This document shows, one piece after another, positions 24,584 through 32,183 of a stretch of 43,981 nucleotides of DNA. Every line of letters begins with the position of its first letter. The stretch's first letter is position 1. Below the pieces are notes generated by a model. It saw only the letters and a program-made list of their open reading frames with translations, did not search any database and was not told where the DNA came from. The DNA is taken from contig CAZVNP010000024.1 in NCBI GenBank assembly GCA_964628285.1, positions 1 through 43,981 of the forward strand, in the 5' to 3' direction. The translations under genes were made by a program, and so were the position numbers. This DNA is from JAPLDP01 sp964628285 (GTDB lineage Bacteria; Bacteroidota; Bacteroidia; Bacteroidales; JAGONC01).

Positions 24584-27460
24584 ATGAAGACGATAAAACC
24601 GTTGTCAAAAGGTATCATCCTGATGGTCATCGTGGCTTCAATACTGTTGTTTTCAGACCTTAGGAACAGTAATTATTTTGCCGGCCGGAAGCATCATTTC
24701 TTCGGTGTCAAGGGATTAAAAGCGGCAGCCGGTCACAATTACAGCATCGGTATCGCATATTTTGCCCCTGAAGCCGGATTTGAAAATGTCCTCAGGGGTC
24801 TGTTCGACGGATTACACGATTTGGGTTTCGTCAGGGACAGCAACCTCAGAGTGATCATGTCGCATGCCAACGGTGAGATCGCCAACATACCGACCGTGCT
24901 CCAGAGCTTAGACAATCAGCCCGTCGATCTGATCATTCCAACTTCGACCCCCTGTCTCACGGCCGCCCTGGCCACCGTAAAAAATAAAAAAATAGTCTTC
25001 ACCTATGTTTACGATCCCATAGCCGCCGGAGCAGGAACCTCATACCAGGAGCACCAGCCCAATGTTACCGGCGTCGGATCATTCCCTCCCATAAAAGAAA
25101 CCATCGATGTGATCACCGCCCTGCTGCCCGGGACAAAAAGTATCGGGACCATCTATAATTCCTCTGAAGCCAACTCAAGAAAAGCTGTCAGCGTGGGCAA
25201 AAAACTCTTCAGCGACAGAGGCATTGACCTGAAGGAGGTGACGGTCACCGGCACCAATGAGGTGCTGCAGGCGGCACAGGCTATTGTCACCAAAGGCATC
25301 AATGCCTTGTGGATAACTGGCGACAACACGGCCGTACAAGCCATCGACGGCATCATAAAAACGGCCACGGCACATAACATACCCGTGATATTGAACGACA
25401 TTGATTTCCTGAAGGACGGAGCCCTGGCTGTGGTCGGCATCGGATGGTACGGCACGGGATATCATACGGCCCAGCTTGTTGCCAGGGTCCTGAACGGTGA
25501 GAACCCCGAAGAAATGCCCATTGAGAACTATGTCGAACAAACCATCGCCGTCAATGAGGAGGTGGCGGCAGCCATGCACATGACCATCCCCAGGGAGATA
25601 CAAAAAATGACCAGCCATTCGGCCACGATAAGTAAACCGACACACAAACTGGAACTGGCTTTAATCCGTTACATCGATACGCCTTTTACCGAGGATGCTG
25701 AAAAAGGTATCCTGGATGCTCTCGCTCAAACCGGGCTGGTGAAAGACCAGGATTATCAGCTGGAGACCTTCAATGCCCAGGGACAGGTTGATAACCTGAA
25801 CAGCATAGCCAATACTGTCGCTGCAGGTTCCTGCGATTATATTTTGCTCACCTCCACTCCTGCCCTGGAGGTCATGTCGAAAAAGGCGGGTGACAAAACC
25901 ATCGTCTTCACTTGCGTGGCCGATCCGGTGCAGGCCGGTGTAGCCGAAGATGCCGATCATCATTTTCACAATATCACAGGCATCGCCACCATGAGCGATT
26001 TCGATGGGATGATCAGGCTCATCAAAGGTCTGATGCCGTCGGTGATGAAGATCGGCACCCTTTATAGCCCGGGTGAAGACAATTCGGTTGTTTACCGTGA
26101 CCATCTTCAGAAAGCTGCCGCGAAAGAGGGCATCCAACTCGTAACAATACCTGTCAACCAAAGCAGTGAAGTGCCGGAAGCCGTTCTGGCTCTTACGGCT
26201 AAAAAAATCGATGCTGTGTGCCAGATCTCCGATCATCTGTCAGCGGTATCCTTTCCGGCCATAGCGGCAGGCGCCGGCAAGGCCAATCTGCCTGTGTTTG
26301 GCTTTATCAGCGAACAGGTACAGAATGGCGCCCTGGCCGGGGTATCACGTGACTTCTATCAGGCCGGCAGGGATGTCGTGACTATCCTGCAGGAATTGTT
26401 CACCGGAACATCACCACGGGATATTCCTATACAGACGGTGAGTAAAACAAAAATCATCATTAATCCGTCCCAGGTCAAAAAGTTCAAAATAGATGTCCCT
26501 TCCGAATACATGCAATATATACTGCCGGAGCGTGAAGGATGGCAGAAACAGGGCATACTGCATTTTACGGCCGTTCAATATTCCGATTCCCCCCTGTCGG
26601 AAATGTCCATGCAAGGTATCAGGGACGGGCTGAGTGACCATGGTATGCTGGAGGGTCGTGATTACACCCTGGAGCTGAAAAGTTGTCAGGGCGACATCAG
26701 CACCCTGAATACCATCCTCAACGGCATCACAACGTCCGCCACCGACCTGGTGTTCGCTATTTCGACACCCGTTCTGCAGGGAACCATCAACAAGATCAAG
26801 GATAAACCCGTCGTTTTCACCACCGTTGCCGATCCGGTCATTGCGGGTGCCGGAAAGAGCTTCACCGATCATCTGCCCAACGTCACGGGTATCTCCACCA
26901 TGGGTGACTATAAAAAAATGTGTATCCTCGTCAAGGATCTGATCCCCCATGCCCGTAAGATAGGGACCCTTTACACCCCCGGGGAGGCGAATTCGGTCAA
27001 CAATCTGAAAACCTTCAGGACCTATGCTGCACAGCAAAGTTTCACAATCGAAGCCATAGCCATCAATTCAACCGCGGATGTCACCGACGCCACCCTGTCG
27101 CTGTGTTCTTCAGGCATTGATGCCATTTGTCAGATCATTGATAATCTGACCTCGGCGTCCTTTGCAGGTATCATACAGGTCTCCAGGAAAACCAAGCTGC
27201 CCCTGTTCGGTTTTGTCAGCACCCAGGTTGAACAGGGGGCCATTCTGGGGATTTCGAGGGATTACTACCAGGGCGGCAAAGATGCCGTGAATCTGGCAGT
27301 TCAGATACTGGAAGGCATGAACCCAGCCGATATACCCTTCCAGTTCGTCAGTAAAACCAACATTATGATCAACCTGGGAGCAGCCGACTATTATGGTTTG
27401 ACCATACCGGATGAAATCATCAATTCGGCCGATATCATCATCGGAAGGAATGAAAAATGA
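24584..27460 (+). CDS. Triple-domain ABC transporter substrate-binding protein (ABC_sub_bind x3)
   Basis: A 958-residue exported protein. After an N-terminal hydrophobic segment (about residues 10-24, no lipobox seen, so perhaps a signal anchor), three complete ABC_sub_bind (TrpX-like, PF04392-type) modules follow at about 53-340, 355-648 and 657-948. Landmarks recur in each: IIPTSTPCL / LLTSTPALE / AISTPVLQG; VYDPIAAGAG / VADPVQAGV / VADPVIAGAG; IGTIYNSSEANS / IGTLYSPGEDNS / IGTLYTPGEANS. Modules 2 and 3 are closest to each other (GALAGVSRDFYQAG and GAILGISRDYYQGG); module 1 differs (GALAVVGIGWYGTGYH). The family binds aromatic amino acids or related small molecules in some cases, but the ligand here is unknown. 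The stop overlaps the next gene by 4 bases (ATGA), and permease and ATPase genes follow. Confidence 0.93.
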   Translation: MKTIKPLSKGIILMVIVASILLFSDLRNSNYFAGRKHHFFGVKGLKAAAGHNYSIGIAYFAPEAGFENVLRGLFDGLHDLGFVRDSNLRVIMSHANGEIANIPTVLQSLDNQPVDLIIPTSTPCLTAALATVKNKKIVFTYVYDPIAAGAGTSYQEHQPNVTGVGSFPPIKETIDVITALLPGTKSIGTIYNSSEANSRKAVSVGKKLFSDRGIDLKEVTVTGTNEVLQAAQAIVTKGINALWITGDNTAVQAIDGIIKTATAHNIPVILNDIDFLKDGALAVVGIGWYGTGYHTAQLVARVLNGENPEEMPIENYVEQTIAVNEEVAAAMHMTIPREIQKMTSHSATISKPTHKLELALIRYIDTPFTEDAEKGILDALAQTGLVKDQDYQLETFNAQGQVDNLNSIANTVAAGSCDYILLTSTPALEVMSKKAGDKTIVFTCVADPVQAGVAEDADHHFHNITGIATMSDFDGMIRLIKGLMPSVMKIGTLYSPGEDNSVVYRDHLQKAAAKEGIQLVTIPVNQSSEVPEAVLALTAKKIDAVCQISDHLSAVSFPAIAAGAGKANLPVFGFISEQVQNGALAGVSRDFYQAGRDVVTILQELFTGTSPRDIPIQTVSKTKIIINPSQVKKFKIDVPSEYMQYILPEREGWQKQGILHFTAVQYSDSPLSEMSMQGIRDGLSDHGMLEGRDYTLELKSCQGDISTLNTILNGITTSATDLVFAISTPVLQGTINKIKDKPVVFTTVADPVIAGAGKSFTDHLPNVTGISTMGDYKKMCILVKDLIPHARKIGTLYTPGEANSVNNLKTFRTYAAQQSFTIEAIAINSTADVTDATLSLCSSGIDAICQIIDNLTSASFAGIIQVSRKTKLPLFGFVSTQVEQGAILGISRDYYQGGKDAVNLAVQILEGMNPADIPFQFVSKTNIMINLGAADYYGLTIPDEIINSADIIIGRNEK

Positions 27461-28701
27461 GTGAACCGCTGGAAATACGAAAGACATTTGACGAGCGCAT
27501 CCTGAACCTTCATTTAAAGGGTCGCATTGATGCTTACTGGTCGGCACAGCTGGCTTCTTACCTCGACGACAGCATCCGGGAGGGGCAGTACGACATCCGC
27601 CTCAATATGGAAGAAGTAAACTATATCAGCTCGGCAGGGATACGTATCCTGCTGAAATATTACAAACAGTTGAACGAAATAAACGGATCGCTGGCCATTA
27701 CACATGTCTCGGATAATGTCAAAACTGTCCTGGAGATGGTGGGTCTCAGGCAACTTTTTGCCGGAGGACTGACAGCTCCGGAGGATGACACCCACCGGCG
27801 CAAGGAATTCATCCTTGACGGTGTATCCTATGTCCTGGCTTTTCTGGGTGAAAGCTCGTCGTTAACATGCCATCTGAAGGGCGATCCGGCGGGCATGCAT
27901 GGTGCAGGCTACAGCGCAAAAGATATGCACACCGAGCATTTCACCCGCAACACTTACGGTCTGGGCTTAGGAGCCATCGGTGAGGATTTCAACGACTGCC
28001 GCGAACGCTTCGGCGAATTCATAGGTCTTGGTGACGTGGTCGCCTACCTGCCCACCGACGGTACCAACAGCCCCGATTACATGATGAGAAGCGGTCATCT
28101 CATACCTCACATTCATACCTTATACGCCATCCTGTTCTCAGGCTCATTTTCACATACCCTCACTTTTGATACCCATGCAAGTAAAAAAAGCGTCCCTCTC
28201 AGCCGTCTCATTGAAACAGGGATGAACGCTACCGGTTATGACCAGGCCGGCATGGTCATGCTCGCTGAAACAACAGGAATTGTCGGAGCCTCTTTATTGA
28301 CCTCACCACTGCATGTCGATGGCCCCGCCTCCCTGTTCCGTTTCCCTGAAGTGCGCAACAGCATGCATATTGCAACGGAACATGAGCACCAGAAAATGCT
28401 GACCGTCACGGTTGGCGTCCTGGTTAAAGATCCCGCCCCGGAAATACTGCCTTTTCTCCGAAAACTATCCGGACAATCGCCGTACTGGGGTCATTTTCAT
28501 TCGGCCGTTTTTTCCTATCATCCCCTGAAAAAAGACGAAATTGACCTGAACAGTTCCATACTTTCATTTTTCGAAAACGATATGATACAGCATATTTCCC
28601 ATCTTATTAATGACGACAGGGAAACGACAGGCGTTGGGGAGAGCGGTTTCAGAAGAGGCACCATATGGATAGGCCGTATCGGCGAAATCATCAACGGATA
28701 A
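27457..28701 (+). CDS. STAS-domain protein with a large unrecognised C-terminal region
   Basis: A 414-residue protein with no signal peptide or membrane segment. Residues 1-110 are a STAS domain with the loop NYISSAGIRILLKYY, the position of the regulatory serine in partner-switch proteins. The remaining 300 residues I do not recognise; they contain MHTEHFTRNTYGLGLGAIGED, GEFIGLGDVVAYLPTDG and SGSFSHTLTFDTHASKK (all in part), with alternating glycine-rich strands and helices that might be a phosphatase- or ligand-binding-like fold. It overlaps the binding-protein gene by 4 bases and precedes the permease, so it is made with the transporter. It could gate the importer, by analogy with STAS domains of SulP carriers, or report transport state to the switch kinase; both are inference. 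Confidence 0.82.
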   Translation: MSEPLEIRKTFDERILNLHLKGRIDAYWSAQLASYLDDSIREGQYDIRLNMEEVNYISSAGIRILLKYYKQLNEINGSLAITHVSDNVKTVLEMVGLRQLFAGGLTAPEDDTHRRKEFILDGVSYVLAFLGESSSLTCHLKGDPAGMHGAGYSAKDMHTEHFTRNTYGLGLGAIGEDFNDCRERFGEFIGLGDVVAYLPTDGTNSPDYMMRSGHLIPHIHTLYAILFSGSFSHTLTFDTHASKKSVPLSRLIETGMNATGYDQAGMVMLAETTGIVGASLLTSPLHVDGPASLFRFPEVRNSMHIATEHEHQKMLTVTVGVLVKDPAPEILPFLRKLSGQSPYWGHFHSAVFSYHPLKKDEIDLNSSILSFFENDMIQHISHLINDDRETTGVGESGFRRGTIWIGRIGEIING

Positions 28702-28752
28702 TTGACGCAGAAGATTCTTTCCTGTGAAGCCGGTCATCATAAATAATAAAAC

Positions 28753-28758
28753 AGGAGG
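28753..28758 (+). promoter_or_regulatory. Canonical Shine-Dalgarno that fixes the permease start
   Basis: AGGAGG lies 6 bases before the ATG at 28765. Strong Shine-Dalgarno sites are uncommon in Bacteroidota, and this one follows a gap of about 50 bases after the STAS gene. It argues for ATG 28765 over the in-frame TTG at 28759. Confidence 0.65.
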
Positions 28759-28764
28759 TTGATT

Positions 28765-29712
28765 ATGACATTACTCATTGGATCCATCACCATCGGTTTA
28801 ATTTTATCGCTGCTGGCGCTGGGTGTTTTTATCAGCTTTCGCATCTATAATTTCCCTGATATCACCGTTGAAGGCTCCATCACTTTTGGGGCTGCCATCG
28901 CAGCTTCGTCCATCGTCATGGGTATCCATCCTGTTGTTGCCACCCTGCTGGCCTTTGCCGGAGGATTTCTGGCGGGTTCCGTCACGGCTATCCTGCACAC
29001 CCGTTTTAATATCAACAGCCTGCTCGCCGGTATTCTGGTCATGACGGCGCTGTATTCCGTCAACCTCCACGTGATGGGCAAAAGCAACATACCGTTGCTG
29101 TCACAGACCTCTCTGATAACCTATTTTGAGAAAGCCGGCACCTCTCTCTTCCCGGCCAGCGAGAGCGTCAATATCCTGGGATGGACGGTTCCGGAGAAAG
29201 ATCTTTTTGTACTGTTTTTCATTTTCCTCATCATCGTGGTGGTTGCCTTGCTGCTGTATTGGTTTTTCAGGACCGATCTGGGCACAGCCATGCGTGCTAC
29301 GGGCAACAATCCGCAAATGATCAGAGCCTTGGGAGTGAACACCCGCAGCATGGTCATCCTGGGCATCGCCATCTCCAACGGCCTCATCGGCCTGTCAGGG
29401 GCTTTGCTGGCACAATACCAGGGTTTTGCCGACGTGCAGATGGGCATCGGCATGCTGGTGTGGGGTCTGGCCAGCGTCATCATAGGTGAAGCCCTCATCA
29501 ATGAAAGGAGTCTCGGACTGGTCATCACCGGCGCCGTCATGGGGTCGGTGCTCTTCCGGCTGCTCGTCGCCATTGCCTTGCGCTGGGGCATGAACCCCAA
29601 CGACCTCAAGCTCATCACAGCGGTCTTTGTCTTTATCGCCCTGATACTCCCTTCGCTGGTCAAGACCTTCAGCAGAAAAGGCAGGTTTATCATGGCCGAT
29701 TACAGGAAATAA
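28765..29712 (+). CDS. ABC importer permease (BPD_transp_2 / TrpY-like)
   Basis: A 315-residue membrane protein with about eight or nine hydrophobic helices. It belongs to the branched-chain amino acid/TrpY permease superfamily: SFRIYNFPDITVEGSI near the N-terminus matches permeases paired with ABC_sub_bind binding proteins, and the coupling region reads FFRTDLGTAMRATGNNPQMIRALGV. LAQYQGFADVQMGIGMLVWG and SVIIGEALINERSLG are also typical. It should form a homodimeric channel fed by the triple binding protein and powered by the next gene. Confidence 0.93.
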   Translation: MTLLIGSITIGLILSLLALGVFISFRIYNFPDITVEGSITFGAAIAASSIVMGIHPVVATLLAFAGGFLAGSVTAILHTRFNINSLLAGILVMTALYSVNLHVMGKSNIPLLSQTSLITYFEKAGTSLFPASESVNILGWTVPEKDLFVLFFIFLIIVVVALLLYWFFRTDLGTAMRATGNNPQMIRALGVNTRSMVILGIAISNGLIGLSGALLAQYQGFADVQMGIGMLVWGLASVIIGEALINERSLGLVITGAVMGSVLFRLLVAIALRWGMNPNDLKLITAVFVFIALILPSLVKTFSRKGRFIMADYRK

Positions 29713-29722
29713 GTGACTGATT

Positions 29723-30538
29723 ATGATGTTAACGATTGAAAATCTGAACAAAGTGTTCAATGCGGGCACGGTGAACGAGGTGAAAGCCCTCGACAGCATC
29801 CATTGCGAAGTGGAGGAAGGCAGCTTCGTAGCCTTATTAGGCACCAACGGTTCCGGCAAATCAACGTTGCTGAATGCCGTGGCGGGGAGCTTCCTGCCCG
29901 ATACCGGAAAAATCATCCTCGACGGCATGGATATCACCCGCTACCCTGAACATAAAAGAGCCCGGTATATCGGCCGGGTCTTTCAGAATCCTTTTACGGG
30001 CACGGCACCGGATATGAGCATCGCCGAGAATCTGACGCTCGCTTCAAAACGAGGCATGAAAAGAGGCTTACAGACAGCACTCAAAGCCGGCAGCATACAT
30101 TTCTTTAGAGAAAAAATCAAACAACTCAATATGGGTCTTGAAGACCGTCTGGGCTCACCCATAGGCAAGCTGTCGGGAGGCCAACGCCAGGCCCTGACCC
30201 TGCTGATGGCCACCTGGCACAAACCCAAGCTGCTTCTCCTTGATGAACACACGGCGGCACTCGATCCCAAGACAGCCAACAAAGTGATACAGCTTACACA
30301 GGAGGTCATTACCCGCGATCATCTCACCACCCTGATGGTCACCCACTCCATGCAACAAGCCGTCAACCTGGGCGAAAGAATACTCATGATGCACAATGGC
30401 CGTATCGTTCATGATTTTAAAGAAGACGAAAAAAGAAGACTGCAAGCCAGGGATCTCGTGGCGTTATTCGATGAGATCCGGCGCAAAGACCAAATCGATG
30501 CCTCAATGGCCGAAATGATCGAAAAAAACTATGTTTAA
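29723..30538 (+). CDS. ABC importer ATPase (TrpZ-like)
   Basis: A 271-residue ABC ATPase starting 10 bases after the permease stop; the tandem ATGATG leaves the exact first codon open. Walker A is GTNGSGKST, the Q-loop region is RVFQNPFTGTAPDMSIAENL, the signature is KLSGGQRQALTLLMA, Walker B is LLLLDEHTAALDP (with the unusual DEH instead of DEP, as in relatives of this class), and the switch His lies in MVTHSMQQAV. It completes the four-gene unit binding protein, STAS protein, permease, ATPase. It ends about 160 bases before the HD gene. Confidence 0.94.
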   Translation: MMLTIENLNKVFNAGTVNEVKALDSIHCEVEEGSFVALLGTNGSGKSTLLNAVAGSFLPDTGKIILDGMDITRYPEHKRARYIGRVFQNPFTGTAPDMSIAENLTLASKRGMKRGLQTALKAGSIHFFREKIKQLNMGLEDRLGSPIGKLSGGQRQALTLLMATWHKPKLLLLDEHTAALDPKTANKVIQLTQEVITRDHLTTLMVTHSMQQAVNLGERILMMHNGRIVHDFKEDEKRRLQARDLVALFDEIRRKDQIDASMAEMIEKNYV

Positions 30539-30696
30539 TCCCTTCAGCCCGTGAACATCATCGCGAATGAATAGGTAATGAAGGCATCACTGATGGCAAC
30601 TATCCGGGGAGCAATAGCAACAAATTTTAATGCAATCATCTCATAATCTTCAAATATTCTTTACTTTTACTCACTTTTATCCATTGCCCTCTTGAC

Positions 30697-31296
30697 ATGG
30701 ATTATAAGAAAGCAAAGGAATATATACTGACGAGGCTGAAAAACGAGCTTGGACCCGATTACCGTTATCACAATCTCGAACATACCCTGGATGTTCTCCA
30801 GAGTGTTGAAGTGCTGGGCAAAATGGAAAAGATAAACGGTGATGACATGCTGCTCATCAAGACGGCGGCCCTGTTTCATGATGCGGGGATGCTGAGATGT
30901 TACAACGGTCATGAAGAGGCCTCGGTGGTCCTGGCACGGGAGGTCCTGCCGCAATTCGGATACAGTAATGAAGAAATCGCAGCCATCGATGATATGATTT
31001 TGAGCACACGGCTGCCACAGCATGCACACACACACCTCGAACAGATCCTCTGTGATGCCGACCTGGATTACCTGGGTCGTGACGATTTTTTTATGATCGC
31101 CCACAGGCTGAAATATGAATGGAACCGACTCAATATACAGAAAATATCACTGAAAAAATGGTATGAATTGCAGCTGGCCTTTTTGCAGCAGCATCATTAC
31201 TTTACACAATCGGCCATCCGCCTGCGCCAGGAAAAGAAAAAACAAAACCTGACTGAAGTCAATGAATTATTAATCAAACAGGATCAGAGCTCATGA
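30697..31296 (+). CDS. HD-domain phosphohydrolase-like protein
   Basis: A 199-residue soluble protein. The metal-binding pattern of the HD superfamily is visible: His in YRYHNLEHTLDVL, the HD pair in AALFHDAGMLR, further His in YNGHEEAS and the distal Asp in LCDADLDYLGRDDFF. This form resembles predicted metal-dependent HD hydrolases, with possible nucleotide or cyclic-nucleotide substrates; none can be assigned. Its stop overlaps the start of the universal stress protein by 4 bases (ATGA), so they are coupled. A TACTTTTA box at 30662-30669 could be a -7 element. It is near a cyclase-like gene in the same region, which makes a nucleotide-signal role thinkable but unproven. Confidence 0.85.
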   Translation: MDYKKAKEYILTRLKNELGPDYRYHNLEHTLDVLQSVEVLGKMEKINGDDMLLIKTAALFHDAGMLRCYNGHEEASVVLAREVLPQFGYSNEEIAAIDDMILSTRLPQHAHTHLEQILCDADLDYLGRDDFFMIAHRLKYEWNRLNIQKISLKKWYELQLAFLQQHHYFTQSAIRLRQEKKKQNLTEVNELLIKQDQSS

Positions 31297-32150
31297 ATAA
31301 AGCAGAGAACCAATACATCATTTTAATTCCGACCGACTTTTCGGATGTGTGCCAGAATGCGATCACACATGGGGCCGAGATAGCCCGCGATCTGAACGAC
31401 AGCATATGCCTGCTGCATGTCATCAACAAGGATACCCGGGAGCATCTTAAGAAAATCAATAAAGGACTTGATTATATCCTTGACAGGCTCAGGGAGATAG
31501 CGGATGCCACAGAAAAAAAATACAATATCCATGTTATTTACATGACCAGAGAGGGCAGCATCTTCACCAAAATACCGGAAGTGGCCACCGAGATCAACGC
31601 CTCCTTAGTCATGCTGGGCACCCATGGCAAGGTCGGATTCCAGAACCTGATAGGCAGTTTTGCCCTCAAGGTGATCCTGAAATCACCGGTGCCCGTGATT
31701 GTGGTTCAGAAACGGTCATTTGGGGAGGAATATAAAAACATTGTTTTCCCGATATCCGATTTCATGGAGGACAGGCAGAAAGTGAAATGGGCCATTTTTC
31801 TGGCCAAAACTTTCAACTCGACCATACACCTGTTTCAGAAATATGACAGCGATCCCGGGCGGCAGAGTCGCATTAATATTGTGACAGGGCATATCCGTGA
31901 AGCTTTCGATAGCAACGGCATCAGTTACCTTGTTGAGAACGCCGGCAAACATGGTAATTTCGCCACACAGGTTCTTGAATACGCCGTCAGCCAAAGGGCC
32001 GACCTTATCATCATTATGACGGACACGGAGGTGCCCGATCCCCGTTTCAGGCTGGCCCCATGGGATGAGACCATGATCTTCAACACCTCCCAGATACCGG
32101 TCATGTGCCTGAATCCATTGGTTCTCAGCAGCTTTTATTATGAATTCTAA
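31293..32150 (+). CDS. Tandem universal stress protein (UspA family)
   Basis: A 285-residue cytoplasmic protein with two Usp domains. The first (about 6-145) has the nucleotide-binding motif GTHGKVGFQNLIGSFA followed by PVPVIVVQK, as in ATP-binding UspA relatives. The second (about 150-280) keeps the fold (YKNIVFPISD, RADLIIIMTD, QIPVMCLNP) but lacks the glycine-rich motif, so it probably does not bind ATP. The gene overlaps the HD gene by 4 bases. Function is usually stress survival or signalling; the partner is unknown. Confidence 0.9.
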   Translation: MNKAENQYIILIPTDFSDVCQNAITHGAEIARDLNDSICLLHVINKDTREHLKKINKGLDYILDRLREIADATEKKYNIHVIYMTREGSIFTKIPEVATEINASLVMLGTHGKVGFQNLIGSFALKVILKSPVPVIVVQKRSFGEEYKNIVFPISDFMEDRQKVKWAIFLAKTFNSTIHLFQKYDSDPGRQSRINIVTGHIREAFDSNGISYLVENAGKHGNFATQVLEYAVSQRADLIIIMTDTEVPDPRFRLAPWDETMIFNTSQIPVMCLNPLVLSSFYYEF

Positions 32151-32183
32151 GGTGTCACCACAGATTTCCTGTTACACCGGAAC

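Noticed and set aside
26411..27037. Minus-strand open frame (208 codons) opposite the third binding-protein module
   Set aside because: Mirrors a similar frame opposite module 2 (25661-26236), which is expected because the modules are repeats of one another; no independent coding evidence.
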